Source of the DNA: Acorus gramineus
Lineage: Eukaryota > Streptophyta > Magnoliopsida > Acorales > Acoraceae
DNA: 64,000 nucleotides
Reading direction: 5' to 3'
Assembly (NCBI GenBank): GCA_030737835.1
Contig: JAUJYN010000013.1
Coordinates: forward strand, 1,050,806-1,114,805
The notes below the pieces were generated by a model, which ran no database searches, was not told the DNA's origin, and was given only the letters and a program-made list of their open reading frames with translations. Shown here piece by piece: positions 9,738 through 21,796 of the stretch. The translations under genes were made by a program, and so were the position numbers. How positions within the stretch are numbered: the first letter of the stretch is position 1; the number at the start of each line of letters is the position of its first letter.

Positions 9738-12056
9738 TGTAACGTCTCTGTATTTTTAACCTTATATATTTATTTTAAATATATAATGAAAATTTTAGAT
9801 TGAAATTTAATTATTTCATTTTTCAGATTTGACGGTGGGCCCAAATGGGTCCAATTTTATTTATAATTTTAATAATTATAAATCAATCTTGAAATATTTA
9901 TTTTGTATTTTTTCAGAGATCTTTATAGTCTCAAGATACCTTGGTTGAAAATTGGTGAGATTCGGAGTTTGAAAATTAGTTTTTTAAGATTTTGTATCAA
10001 GTTATTGGGCCAGGGATCTGGTTGCGAATCCAGAATACCTTTTTATAGCCTACAGGGATCTGTAAATCGTACAGGGATCTTATTGTAAATCGGATAAGGA
10101 ACTCGTTGTAAACCCGGAATACTTGAGGGGTCGTTTTGTAATTTGGTAAAAACCTTTTTTATATAATAAGTTTTGGGTTAGAGTTTCCATCGGATTTCTC
10201 ATGAGGCATGAAGGGTGGTGATGACCTAACTCTACCCATCGAGCACCACAAGATGAGAAATCTTTTTCTATTGATTTTTATTGTTTAGTGTTTCAATTTA
10301 TTTTTGTTAGAATACTTGAGGGGAAGAAGGTTGATGGATTAAGGTTAAGGTTTGATTGATTTTAAATAGATGATTTTTTTATTATATTTCAATGGATCTC
10401 AAAGGATTTCTTAAGATCAAACTAGATTTATTGATTTTGGGATTTAAGGGTTATTTTTGTGTTGATTGTATACCTGATCATTAAATCAAGTTTTTAACCT
10501 TGAAGGGATCGTTTCTGGTAAAAATTTATTTCACAAACAGAAATAGGTTTCGAAAAGATCTTTCCAATGAATCATGAATCGTCCAATTCGGAGTCACAGG
10601 TAGAAAGTTATGATTTTTCAATGATTTATGTGCAGTTTCATAGAATTCAAAATATTTTGCTTCGTGACAAAGTTTGATAAATTTTAGAGATTAAAGGGAT
10701 CCCAAATGGATGTTTAATGAGTATAATTTGATTTGTGGGTTTTGATGATTTTATTGATCTTGGTTACTCAAATTGGATCTTAAATCGATAATTTGGTTTA
10801 GTGAAATCAATGAATATTAATTGGATATTATTGTTATCTGGATGTAAATTGATTGGATTGAGTTATTTCGATCATTGATGTTGTAGTTGAGCCTTATTGG
10901 ATTTGTCTAAATACTCATTCGAGGATTGATCGATTTTGTGAGCCTTATGAAATAAATGAATATTGATTATCGGATCATTGTGAGATATGAACACTTTATT
11001 CTTTATTTGGAGTTGGAATTTTTGTTAGGCCTTTAAAGTAAGTTGTGGATTGTATGTCTATTTGGTACGGGCTCTTGGGATTATTGGGTTGAGTGTTGTT
11101 GTAAGTTGTTTGTCATGATTGAATGATTTTCTTATTTATTGACTGGATAATTGTTATGCTGGGTTATCCACGTGCGAGTGTGTAGCGTTCATGCACGTGC
11201 ATCGGTTTGAATTGCGTGTACTAGAGGTGAGTAGATGTCTCTATATTATTTGAAAAGCATCATGTTATTTTATGATTATGAAATCTATCTTGTATGAAGC
11301 ATATGAGCATGTTATCATCATATAGGTTGATATTTTGGATATATCGTATACATTGAAAGTTATGAGATTTATGAAAATTGTTGCATGCTATATACTTGAA
11401 AGAATAAGTAATTTTGATTGTGCATGCATTAAATCGTCTAGGTAGCTCAGTCTAGGTGGCTTCGGTCTAAAATTTGATCCAAGTCTAGGTGGCTATGTCC
11501 ACGTGACCCGATTTCCAAAGCGAAATCTCTGCGGCTAAGTGTCGTGAAAAGCGGGCATGCGTGTCCATTGCATTCATACTCATCATATAGTTTTGAGAAC
11601 AGTGTTTTATGGCATCATGTATTCCTTAAATGAGAAGTTTTACACCTATCATGTTTTGAATAACATTTTTATCATAAGATTTATGTATTATATAATTGTT
11701 TAGCGAAACACTTTTATAAAGTCATTATTTTTTAAGCATATTATATTATTGGGACACATGTGTTAATTCACTGAGCCCGTTGTAGCTCATCCCTCTCTTT
11801 TTCCAACTTTTCAGATTAGCTGTTAGTGGTTGTCGATCTCGTTAAGGCATTGGAGGTTGAAGCTCGTATTTTATTTCCAGAACACTAGACTTGTGTAAAA
11901 GGTGTTGGTCATTTCTTTGACATGTAGAGGACGCATATGTACGATAGTGTGGATATATAAATTCAGTTGTTCCCGATGTATATTGAATTTGTGATGGATT
12001 TTAGCCTTGACAATATATGTATAATTATGGTGATGTATTCTTATGTTCTCTGGATG

Positions 12057-12144
<88 letters not shown>

Positions 12145-12221
12145 TCTGATATTTGAAGAATTAAGTTAACGCAACTGGATTTCACGCTTCAAAATGGAGT
12201 CGTAGAATTAGAGACGTTACA
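9738..12221 (+). mobile_element. Unrelated solo LTR-like element 'E' (2.48 kb)
   Basis: Begins TGTAACGTCTC (9738) and ends GAGACGTTACA (12221), an 11-bp terminal inverted repeat of TG..CA type. There is no coding capacity and no primer-binding site or polypurine tract, so a solo LTR of another family is the best reading. It contains a possible 5' splice site (GAGGTGAGTAG, about 11226-11236). It also has the motif CACTGAGCCCGTTGTAGCTC with CCCTC, a pyrimidine tract and CAG at 11812-11814, resembling the gypsy LTRs here. Its immediate flanks, ATAAC (9733-9737) and AAATC (12222-12226), do not match each other. A fragment of the same element recurs at 20775-20955. Confidence 0.6.
12061..12142. 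repeat. (TA)16(GA)25 compound microsatellite
   Basis: Perfect TA dinucleotides at 12061-12092 pass directly into perfect GA dinucleotides at 12093-12142, close to the 3' end of element E. Confidence 0.95.
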
Positions 12222-12760
12222 AAATCATATCGTGCAACCTATGAGATGAGGGTGAACCCTCTTATGGACAGGCAGTTGTGGGAGCATGTTAATCTGCCAT
12301 GCACTATTTAACCTCCCCTTTCACTTAAGTCAAGGGGCAGACAAAAGAAGAAAGAAATAAAAAATCCTATTGAGTCAAAGAAAACCAAGAGAATGCACAG
12401 GTGTGGTAGGTGTGAGAATTGGGGGTAACCATAGATTCAGTTGCAAGGAACCTCTGAAAGTAATATAGGTCCTTGGAACAAAGGCACAACCCAAACAACC
12501 TAAACGCAGGTAAATGCTTTAATTAGTACATTTTCATTAAATTTTAATACAACATACCCTATTTACAGTAATCTGTATATTATTTGGTGCATCTATGAGA
12601 CAAATAGGAGAAAGACATCTGATGCTTCAACATCTGTACGGGGTAATCAATCACAAATGAATATGTCCGGTCCATCATTTGACTATTCAGCCACATATGA
12701 ACATGTCTGCTCCATTAACATCTGCAGGAGCTAGTTAGCCACATTTTCAGTTTTCAAATC
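12222..12760 (+). pseudogene. MULE transposase, C-terminal part (now inverted)
   Basis: The plus-strand frame starting exactly at 12222 reads KSYRATYEMRVNPLMDRQLW and continues to a basic GRQKKK stretch and MHRCGRC. The zinc-knuckle cysteine/histidine pattern then continues only after a one-base shift in a run of G (about 12420-12425), giving NHRFSC. This order (Y..TY...V.PL..., GRPKKK-like basic region, CCHC knuckle) is the C-terminus of plant MULE transposases after the SWIM finger. A GTAAAT..TTACAG intron is plausible at 12511-12558. A stop lies at LPCTI* and others follow, so it is dead. The preceding part of the same protein is at 21797-22085 on the other strand. Confidence 0.7.
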
Positions 12761-13069
12761 AGGTCTTAGTTAATATGTTTGGGAGCTCATTTGTTTTTGG
12801 TGGAGACCAAGGAAGTCAATGAAAGTATGAAAAATTAAAACATATTGAATGTTTTGCAAACCAACAATTTTAAAGTGATTGGTGTTAATAGTTTATTTAC
12901 AAGTTTGCACAATTCATTTTGCTGGTTCGGAGTTCTATGGTGTTACATATTTGTGCATTTCTTGTGTAGTTTTTTAAGTCCATTGGTGGTGCAAGCACTA
13001 TATTACTGTTAAAAGTACATTTTGGATAAATAGTAAACACTATACATTTTGGACATATATGTGGGTGAT

Positions 13070-15984
13070 TGTCACGCCCCAGGGCGGCCATCCCCGGGAC
13101 GCGGCAAGTGTATACATGATATCAGCAGTCTATACAGGAGATCAATAACATACTCTAAACAACTAAAATGACAACACAGATGAAAGCAAGGCTGACATGA
13201 TATATACACAGATAGCGGAAGCTAAAAGACTGAGTCTGTAATTCAAAAACATACTACAGACTCGATACATAATCAACTGTCCTGTGAGAGTCAATATACA
13301 CACATACATCCAAAGAATATACAAACGGTGCCCAAGCACGGAAATATATACATACAATCAAAAGAAAGGATCCTGATGGCCTCTAATACTCGTCAGACGT
13401 GACGCTGCTCCGCTACTGATGAAGTCTCTCGGGAAGCTCCTCCTTCAAGTCTGACTCAATAATAACTGGAGAAAATAATTATGCGAGGGGTGAGCCACAC
13501 GCTCAGTGAATAGCACAACCCATGCATCACAATTCATATTAACCACAATTAATATTCAAAGCCTCAAAGTGGCAGGAACTACACAATCCAGTGGGTCGCT
13601 ACATCACCGACCCACCACACCCTCACCCTCACCCGTCAATATGGTGACATAGGATATTGGGACTGACTAGACTGTTTATCACCCTTGGTCCACCGATAGT
13701 CTCTCCTCCACTCCGTAGGCCGCTTGGCCACTCCCACATTCAGCACAGTTCGAATCCAAAATCAGAAGGTACCTACTCATGGGAGCCCTCTCACGGGACG
13801 GCCTTTCTAACGTTGGGGCAGTCTCTACACGAATCCAACGAAGGGAACAGAACAGCCTATCCATACGCATATGATCCCCTCGGATCCGTCGACAACGCAT
13901 CTCAACAACTCCAATGTCATGAATTCTTCAGAATTCCTCCAGAGCCCATAAGCAAGATGCGAGGAACATATATAATATTATTGAGAAAAGAAACCTCAGG
14001 AGGGCGCCATGAGGTCCCGATATAGGACATCCCGACAACCAAACAAGGAACACGGAGTACCCTAGCCCAGGTCTCAATGTTGACCTCGCAAGGCCCCTTA
14101 ATATTCCCTAAGGCATGCTAAAATACCATAAGTTCGCATTTAATTTAATAAATCAAACTGGTAGGACACATGCATATGTCGAGGCTTCCTAGCATGAGAA
14201 CAGGGTGACAGGATGCATGGCTCTTACACATATCCTAAGAGTACAAGTTTCTAACATACAAAGTCTAGGGTAGCATGCATACTACATATTTATCATGCTT
14301 CCATGGATTACATGTTACACAAGTTAATATTAACCATGGTGCCCGAGGGGAGGGTGGTATACGTCCAAGTGCATATAGCGCCTCCTTACTGGGATTGGAT
14401 TGTACCACTCACCCATAACCGGGTCGTCGCGTGACCGTTCGTCAAGATCTGCAAGACAAGGCAATCAACTCGGTGAGTAAAATACACAAATATATACAAA
14501 AATACACTAAAATACCCAACACTCGGACAAGCGTACATACGGCCCGTACGCACGCGAGTCTGAGCACCCCGACTCACTCCCGAACCCCCGGGCAGCCATA
14601 CGCACGGCCACCCGACCCAGGCGCACAGCCGCGGCCCAGCCCGCGCGCCCAGACGCACGCCGAGCCCCTGCTCGCATGCCTGGACACGCTGCTGAGCCCC
14701 CCCCGGGTGCACCGCGCGCTCACTGCGCCCCAGCGCAGCAACCCGCGTGCACACCCGCACGCCCTGCGCCCCAGCGCCTCACCCCGCGCGCACCACCGGC
14801 TCGCCCCACCGCGCGCGCACAGCACGCACTGCGCCTCTGCGCAGCGCTCCGCGCGCACGCCCCCGCACGACGCCCTGCGCGCAGCATCCGCACGCGACCC
14901 CGCGCGCAGGGCACGCACTGCGCCTCTGCGCAGCGCCCCGCGCGCACGTCCCCGCACAGCGCCCAGCGCGCAGCACCCGCACGCTCCTGCTCCACCCGCG
15001 CGCACGCGCGCTTGCCCTGCCAGTCTGCTCTGCCCGCCCTGCCTGCCAGCTCGCCTGTGCTGCCTGCGCTGCTAGCCTACCCGAGACAGCCTACCACCTC
15101 CCCAATGGCCACCAATGGCCACCAACCGCCACCAACAGCCACCCATACCCAAAAACACCCTCCTAACATGCATCTAAACAAGAAAGGAAGGAAATGAAAC
15201 CTCACCCAAGGAAGGAAAGGAAACCCGAAAAGATCGGTTGCTCTTCGCGCACCGAAACGCCACCTCAAGGACCGCCACCACCAAGATCTCCTTCAGCCCT
15301 CGAAATGGCTGAAATCAGAGGAGAAAAGAGGGCATGAGAGGGGGTCACACTCGAGGGAACTCGAATCCGAGACCACCGAAATATAGATCGGGACAAGACC
15401 TAACCTTTCTCTTCTTAGGGTTTTTGGTTTCCACCTCAAGAACTAGGTCTAAATGTGGATTTAAAGAGAGGAGGAGAGAGAAATTTTGGTGGAGAAGATG
15501 ATGAATAGTGAGGGGAGACAAAAGCTAGGCGTGGACTTCAAGGGGACCACACACACCTCACACACTCACCACTTGAAATTAGATTAGGGTTAAGCTAGGT
15601 TAGATTAGGTTTAGGTGGTCTAAGTGTACTTTGACCCAAGTCAACCCAACCACACTAAAATCCAAAACCTTTTGACCAAGTCAAAGGTCAACTTTGACCA
15701 AGTCAAGTCTCCCAATGACTTCTCGCTCGGTCAAAACCCGGATACGCTTCGGAACTGTGAAATTCTGAAACGTTACCGGAATTCGATGAAAATTTTGTGA
15801 GTGGCTTGAAATGGCACCAGGACACATAATATGCAGTTAGATTTTCAATCGGAGTCCTCAAACTCAAGATGATAGCTAACAGTCCAAAATTTTAGCGATC
15901 TGATCGAAAAACGAGAAAAAACTGAAAAACTGCCAGAATGTTCCAATGGTTACCAGAAGGCTAAAAAGTGACACATATATAACA
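13070..15984 (-). mobile_element. Solo Ty3/gypsy LTR, antisense (S3, 2915 bp)
   Basis: Runs from TGTCACGCCCCAGGGCGG to ..GTGACACATATATAACA, the two family termini. Exact 5-bp target duplication GTGAT at 13065-13069 and 15985-15989. No internal region remains, so it is a solo LTR from LTR-LTR recombination. It contains the CpG-rich tract (about 14560-15060) and the 36-nt splice-bounded block (14413-14448, minus strand). Inserted in the MULE behind its C-terminal coding part. Confidence 0.95.
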
Positions 15985-16093
15985 GTGATTATAATAAACA
16001 TTTTGGACATATGTGTGATGGTTATAGTATTTTAATTTGCGAGAGATATGTAACATTTGCAATAATTAAATTTTAAATATTTATAATGGTTGT
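15985..16093 (+). other. MULE non-coding sequence between insertions
   Basis: Continuation of the MULE 3' region after S3, with no coding potential. It resembles 13030-13069 (CATTTTGGACATATATGTG-type motif), a small direct repeat flanking the S3 insertion point. Its last five bases are GTTGT, immediately before the TRIM array. Confidence 0.5.
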
Positions 16094-19000
16094 TGTAACG
16101 TCCCACGCTTACACAACAAGAAATTATCCGTTTTGCCCCTAAATGAGCTCACGGCTTTAAAACGCATCTTGGTGTGTAAGAGTTGTGCTCACATATAAGC
16201 AGAGACTATCTCCTCCCATTAGATGATGTGGGACTAAATATCAAACCCTCACCCTCACCCAATTTATGGGCCTCTTGGGACTGTTGGGCATCTCCTCAAC
16301 AGGCTGGGCGTCACAATCACCCCCCTAATGGGCCACATGTCATTGTATGGGGCCGCACCCACTATCGTGAAATGGATAGGCTCTGATACCAATTATAACG
16401 CCTCAGACTTACACAGCAAGAAATTGTCCGCTTTGCCCCTAAATGGGCTCACAGCTTTAAAACGCGTCTTAGTGTGTAAGAGCCGTGCTCACATATAAGT
16501 ACAGACTATCTCCTCCCATTAGGCGATATAGAACTAAACACCGAATGTCACGCCCCGGGCGTCCCCGAGACGCGGCAAGTGTATATAAAATATCAGAATC
16601 TACACAGGAGGTCAATAATATATCATACACAAGCAATCATGACTCACAGACAATAAAAGCAGGGCTGACATGATATATACACCAAATGCGGAAGCTAAGA
16701 CTGAATCTGTAATCAAAACACACTACAGATTCCATACATAATCACATGTCCTGTGAGAGCCAATATACATATAAAGACATCCAAATACAACCAAACGCGT
16801 GCCCCAGCACGGAAAATAATACATACTAGCACAAGGGATGCTGATAGTCTCTGCAACTCGCGGGACGTGGCGCTACTCCGCTACTGATGAAGTCCCTCGG
16901 GGAGCTCCTCCTCCAGATCCGACTCAGATGACACTGTAGAAAATATTATGCGAGGGGTGAGTCACACGCTCAGTGAACGGCACAACCCATACATCACAGA
17001 CAATATTGACCACAACCAGATAATCCTTATCATCCACAATCTCATTACCCAAGCCATAAATAACAACAATTCCTCAACTAGTGGGTCGCTAACGCCAACC
17101 CACTACACCCTCACCCTCACCCTCAATGGGTGACCAAGGATATTGGGACTAACAACACATAACCAGCGGGTCGCTTCCGCCAACCCGCTACACCCTCACC
17201 CTCACCCTTCAATGGGTGACATAGGATTTTGGGACTTACAATCCAGTGGGTCGTCACAACGCCGGCCCACCATACCCTCACCCTCACCCTCACCTTCAAT
17301 AGGTGACCTAGGATGTTGGGACTTAACGGGCAGATAATCATCCATACACAATCCTGTGGGCCGTCGCATCGCCGGCCCACCATACCCTCACCCTCACCTC
17401 TCAACAGGTGACCCAGGCTCTTGGGACTGGCTAGGCTGTTGGTCACCCTTGGTCCACCGATAGTCTCTCCTCACTCCGTAGGTCGTTTGGCCACTCCCAT
17501 GTTCAGCACAGTCCTTCACCAAATCAGGAGGCGCCTACTACTGGGAGCCCATGCACGGGACAACCTGTCTAACGCTGAGGTAGTCTCTACAAGGATCCAA
17601 CGAAGGGAACAGAACAGCCTATCCATCGCATATGATCCACTCGGATCCGCAGACAACACATCATAACAACACTTATGTTCTGAATTCCTCAGAACCCACC
17701 AGGGCGCATAACTACGATGCGGGGAACATGCATAAGGTTATAACAAGGGTGGAATATCATTGGGGAAAGAAACTCGGGAGGGCAGCGTGAGTTCCCGTTA
17801 TAGGACACCCCGACAACCAAACAAGGAACACGGTGTACCCTAACCCGGGTCTCACCGCTGTCCTCGCAAGGCCCCTCCCCTATAATATTCACTATAACAT
17901 GCAATTTAACAAATACTAGCATTTAATTTAATAAATAAACTAGTAGGGCACATGCATCGGTCGGGCTTCCTAACATGGAACCAGGGAACATGGTGCACAG
18001 CTCATATACATATCCTAAGGGTGCAAGTCCCTAACATGCAAGGTCTAGGGTAACATGCATTCTACAATTAAATCATGCTCGCATGATATACATATTACAC
18101 ATGCCAATATTTATCCATGGTGCCCCAGGAGAGGTCGGTATACGCCCAAGTGCGTATAACACCTCTCTACTGGGTTGGATTGTCCCACTCACCAAAGTCC
18201 GGGTCGTCGCGCGACCGTCCGTCCAGATCTGCAAGACAGACATTCAATATGGTGAGAATAATACATAAAATACTCTAAAATACCCCAAACACACAAAACC
18301 CACAACTAAACACCTAACAATCGGGCACACGTGCATACGATCCGCACGCACTCTAACCCGAGCACTCCGGCTACCACCCGCACGGCCGCTCGACCGCCCG
18401 GGTGCACCGCCGCGCCTCAGCCAACGCACCCCGCGCATCGCCGAACCTCCCGGGTGCATCGCGCGCCCCCTGCGCCCCAGCGCAGCCGCCCGCGCGCACC
18501 CCGCACGCCTCGCGCTGGCCCGCGAGCACCCCGCACGCCCCGCGCGCAGCGCCTCGCTCCGCGCGCACACCGCGCGCACCACCTGCCTCTACCCGCACGC
18601 ACCACGCGCGCACCGCCAGCTCCGCCCCCCGCGCGCACCCCGCGCGCACCCTGCACGACGCCCCGTAGCGGTGCCCAGCGCCCAGCACCCTCGGCCAGCA
18701 CCCGGTACCCGCGACCCAGCGCCCAGCGCTCAGCGCCCAGCACCCGGGACCCTCACCCAGCGTCCACGCGCACGCCCGCGCAACACGCGCCCAGCGCGCC
18801 TGCCAGCCTGCCCACGCTGCTGCCCGCGTTGCCTGCCTGCGCGCGTCGCCGAGTGGCCCGAGCACCGCTCGCCTACACGCCCGGGGCACTGCCCGCCTGA
18901 TGCCCGAGCGCCCCTGCCCTGCTCGCCTGCGCGCCCAGCCAGCTCGCCCGGTCTGCTAGCGCGCACAGCCCAGCAGCCTGCTCCGCACGCCTCTCCCTGC

Positions 19001-20774
19001 ACCCCCCCCCCCCCGAGCGCACGCCCGCGCGCGCACCCGCGCGCACGCCCTCGCGCGCCCAGCAAACTGGTGCACCAGCTCCCAGCCTACCCGAGCTAGC
19101 CCTGCCAGCCGGCCCAGCGCGCACGCCCAGCCCTGCTGGCCCCCCGCGCCAGTCGAGCGCCCGCACGCCCAGCCCTGCTGGCCCCCAGCACCGCCCGAGC
19201 GCACGCACGCGCGCACGCCCGCGTGCATCCGCGCCAGCCACTGCGCCTGCACCCCCTGCGCTGCTGCCCTGCCCGAGGCAGCAGCCCTACCAGCCCGAGC
19301 TGCACGCCTGCCAGCCCGAGCTCCTCTACCACCCACCTCCGACCACCACCACAGCCTCCGACCGCCTGCCACAACGGCCACCCACCGCCGCCAACCACCA
19401 CCCAACCCCATTTCCACCCTCCTAGCATACATCTAGGCAAGAAAGAGAGGGAAAAGAGGCTTACCAAGGGGAGGAAAGGAAATCCGGTTGCTCTCCGCGC
19501 ACCGAAACCTCTCCCAAAGGGTTTCCAACGCCCCGATCTACCTCCACCACCGAGATGGCTCAAAACAGAGGAGAAGAGAGGGCGGACGGACGGGCAAACA
19601 CCGGTTGGGATTTGAAAGCACCGGAGTGTAGATCGGGACCCGATCTACACTTCCTATGCTTTAGGTTTTAAGCTTTGAGGGCTCTAGGGGGGTCAAAAGC
19701 AAGAAAAACGGAGGAGAGGAGAGAGAGAGCTTGGGGAGGAAGACGATGAATAGTGCCAAGCACTTTTAAAATCCCACTTATATAGCGAGCGACTTAAAAA
19801 CCCATATACGCCCCGGAACTGTGAAATTTCGGGAACGTTACCGGAATTCGATGGAATTTTCGTGAGAGGCTTAAAATGGCACCAGGACACCAAATATGCA
19901 GTTAGATTTTCAATCGGAGTCCTCTAACTCAGGACGATAGCTAACAGTCCAGAAATAAGCGGTTCCGATCGAAAACCGAAAAAAACGAAAAACTGCCAGA
20001 ATGCTCCAACGGTTACCAGCAGGTTAAAAGTGACACATATATAACACCGAACACTCACCCTCACCCAATCCATGGGTCTCTTGGGACTGTTGGGCCTCCC
20101 CCTCAACGGGTCGGGCTTCACAATCACCCCCCTAATGGGCCACACGTCCTCGTGTGGGGTCACACCACACCATTGCGAAATGGACAGGCTCTGATACCTA
20201 TTGTAACTCCCCAGGCTTATACAGCAAGAAATTGTCTGCATTGCCCATAAATGGGCTCACGACTTTAAAACGCGTCTTTGTGTGTAAGAGTTGTGCTCAC
20301 ATATAAGCACAGACTATCTCCTCCCATTATGCGATGTGAGACTAAACACCCTCACTCTCACCCAATCCATCGGCCTCTTGGGACTCATGGGCCTGGGCCA
20401 GGCGTCACAATCACCCCCCTAATGGGCCACATGTCCTCGTGTGGGGCCGCACCCACCATCGCGAAATGGACAGGCTCTGATACCAATTGTAATGCATCAG
20501 GCTTACACAGCAAGAAATTGTCCGCTTTGCACCTAAATGGGCTCACGGGTTTAAAACGCACTTTGGTGTGTAAGAGCTGTGCTCATATATAAGCACAGAC
20601 TATCTCCTCCCATTAGGCAATGTGGGACCAAACACTAAACCCTCATCCTCACTCAATCCATGGGCCTTTTGGTATTGTTGGGTCTCCCTCTCAATTGGCC
20701 GGGTGTCACAATCACGCCCCCTAATGGGCCACACGTCCTCGTGTGGGATCACACCCCACCATCGTGAAATGGAT
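16094..20774 (-). mobile_element. TRIM tandem array, minus orientation (four LTRs)
   Basis: Four LTRs of about 200-224 bp (16094-16315; 16394-16545 plus 20047-20122; 20212-20410; 20488-20710) alternate with internal segments of about 80 bp. Read on the minus strand, each LTR starts TGTGACGCC/TGTGAAGCCC and ends GCGTTACA. Each internal segment starts ATTGGTATCAGAGCC (tRNA-Met primer site) and ends in a G-rich polypurine tract AGGGGGGTGAT. No coding capacity. That combination defines a terminal-repeat retrotransposon in miniature. LTRs share alternating internals, so this is a tandem array rather than separate insertions. The fourth internal breaks off at about 20774. Confidence 0.85.
16546..20046 (-). 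mobile_element. Solo Ty3/gypsy LTR, antisense, inside a TRIM LTR (S4, 3501 bp)
   Basis: From TGTCACGCCCCGGGCG to ACACATATATAACA with exact target duplication CCGAA (16541-16545; 20047-20051). It is the longest family LTR here. It has four CCCTCACCCTCACC repeat units (about 17105-17405) and an enlarged CpG-rich tract (about 18340-19340). The 36-nt block is at 18193-18228 on the minus strand. It splits the second TRIM LTR. Confidence 0.95.
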
Positions 20775-20955
20775 ATTGATTATTGGATCATTGTGAGATA
20801 TGAACACTTTATTATTTATTTGGAGTTGGAATTTTTGTTAAGCCTTTAAGGTGAGTTGCAGATTGTAGGTCTATTTGGTACGGACTCTTAGGATTATTGG
20901 GCCGAGTGTTGTTGTAAGTTATTTGTCAGTTGTTTGTCATGATTGAATGATTTGG
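20775..20955 (+). mobile_element. Fragment of element E
   Basis: About 180 bp matching 10965-11140 of element E in the same orientation (TGATTAT.GGATCATTGTGAG, ATTTGGAGTTGGAATTTTTG, GTCTATTTGGTACGG.CTCTT). It lies between the minus and plus TRIM arrays, with a TRIM primer-site remnant (GGGCTCTGATACCAAT) on its right. Confidence 0.75.
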
Positions 20956-20974
20956 TATGGGCTCTGATACCAAT

Positions 20975-21796
20975 TGTGAAGCCCAACCCATTGAGGGGGA
21001 GGCCCAACAGTCCCAAGAGGCCCATGGATTGGGTGAGGGTTTAGTGTTTAGTTCCACATCGCTTAATGGGAGGAGATAATATGTGCTTATATGTGAGCAT
21101 GTCTCTTACACACCAAGACGCGTTTTAAAGCCGTGAGACCATTTAAGGGCAAAGCAGACAATTTCTTGCTGTGTAAGCCTGTGGCGTTACAATTGGTATC
21201 AGAGCCTATCCATTTCGTGATGGTGGGTGCGGGCCCCACACGAGAACGTGTAGCCCATTAGGGGGGGTGATTGTAACGCCTAGCCTGTTGAGGGGATGCC
21301 CAACAGTCCCAAGAGGCCCATGAATTGGGTGAGGGTGAGGGTTTGGTATTTAGTCCCACATTGCCTAATGGGAGGAGATAGTCTGTGCATATATGTGAGC
21401 ACAACTATTACACACCAAGACACGTTTTAAAGCAGTAAGCCCATTTAGGGGAAAAGCGGATAATTTTTTGCTATGTAAGCCTGGGGTGTTACAATTAGTA
21501 TCAGAGCCCATTTATTTCGCGATGGTGGGTGTGGCCCCACACGAGAACGTATGGCCCATTAGGGGGGGCGATCGTGAAGCCCGACCCGTTGAAGAGGAGG
21601 TCCAACAGTCCCAAGAGGCCCATGGATTGGGTGAGGGTGAGGGTTTGGTGTTTAGTCCAACATCGCCTAATGGGAGGAGATAGTCTGTGCTTATATGTGA
21701 GCACGGCTCTTACACACCAAGACGCGTTTTAAAGCCATGAGCTCATTTAGGGGCAAAGCGGACAATTTTTTTGCTGTGTAAGCCTGAGGCGTTACA
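20975..21796 (+). mobile_element. TRIM tandem array, plus orientation (three LTRs)
   Basis: LTRs at 20975-21191, 21272-21493 and 21573-21796 with internals of about 80 bp that start at the primer site (TTGGTATCAGAGCC or its variant TTAGTATCAGAGCC) and end in AGGGGGGG. Each LTR holds GGGAGGAGATA..TGTGCTTATATGTGAGCA, with a TATA-like CTTATATG. Orientation is opposite to the 16094-20774 array, so the two form a long inverted repeat around the E fragment. The outer end (GCGTTACA, 21796) directly abuts MULE coding sequence beginning AATTT. Confidence 0.85.

Noticed and set aside
9416-9803. Small frames rich in CNS/LQL residues at 9.4-9.8 kb.
   Set aside because: Translations of the degenerate CACCTGGAACTGCAACAAC repeat on either strand; no family resemblance.
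11967-12149. Small frames of alternating dipeptides at 11.9-12.2 kb.
   Set aside because: They are translations of the TA/GA microsatellite.
14431-15197. Long alanine/arginine/proline-rich open frames in the CpG-rich tracts (also 18331-19615, 23627-24636, 31544-32296, 36747-37608, 43055-43957, 48162-48953, 58731-59600, 61338-62334).
   Set aside because: They overlap on both strands and in several frames, are low-complexity, start and end at unrelated points in each LTR copy, and match no domain. They arise from the GC-rich composition of the LTR.
16385-16400. CTCTGATACCAAT motifs in the 16-21.6 kb region considered as tRNA-related genes.
   Set aside because: They are reverse complements of the tRNA-Met primer site inside TRIM elements; no tRNA fold surrounds them.
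17105-17405. CCCTCACCCTCACC repeats considered as interstitial telomeric sequence.
   Set aside because: The unit is CCCTCA, not the plant telomeric CCCTAAA, and it occurs at the same place in each LTR.
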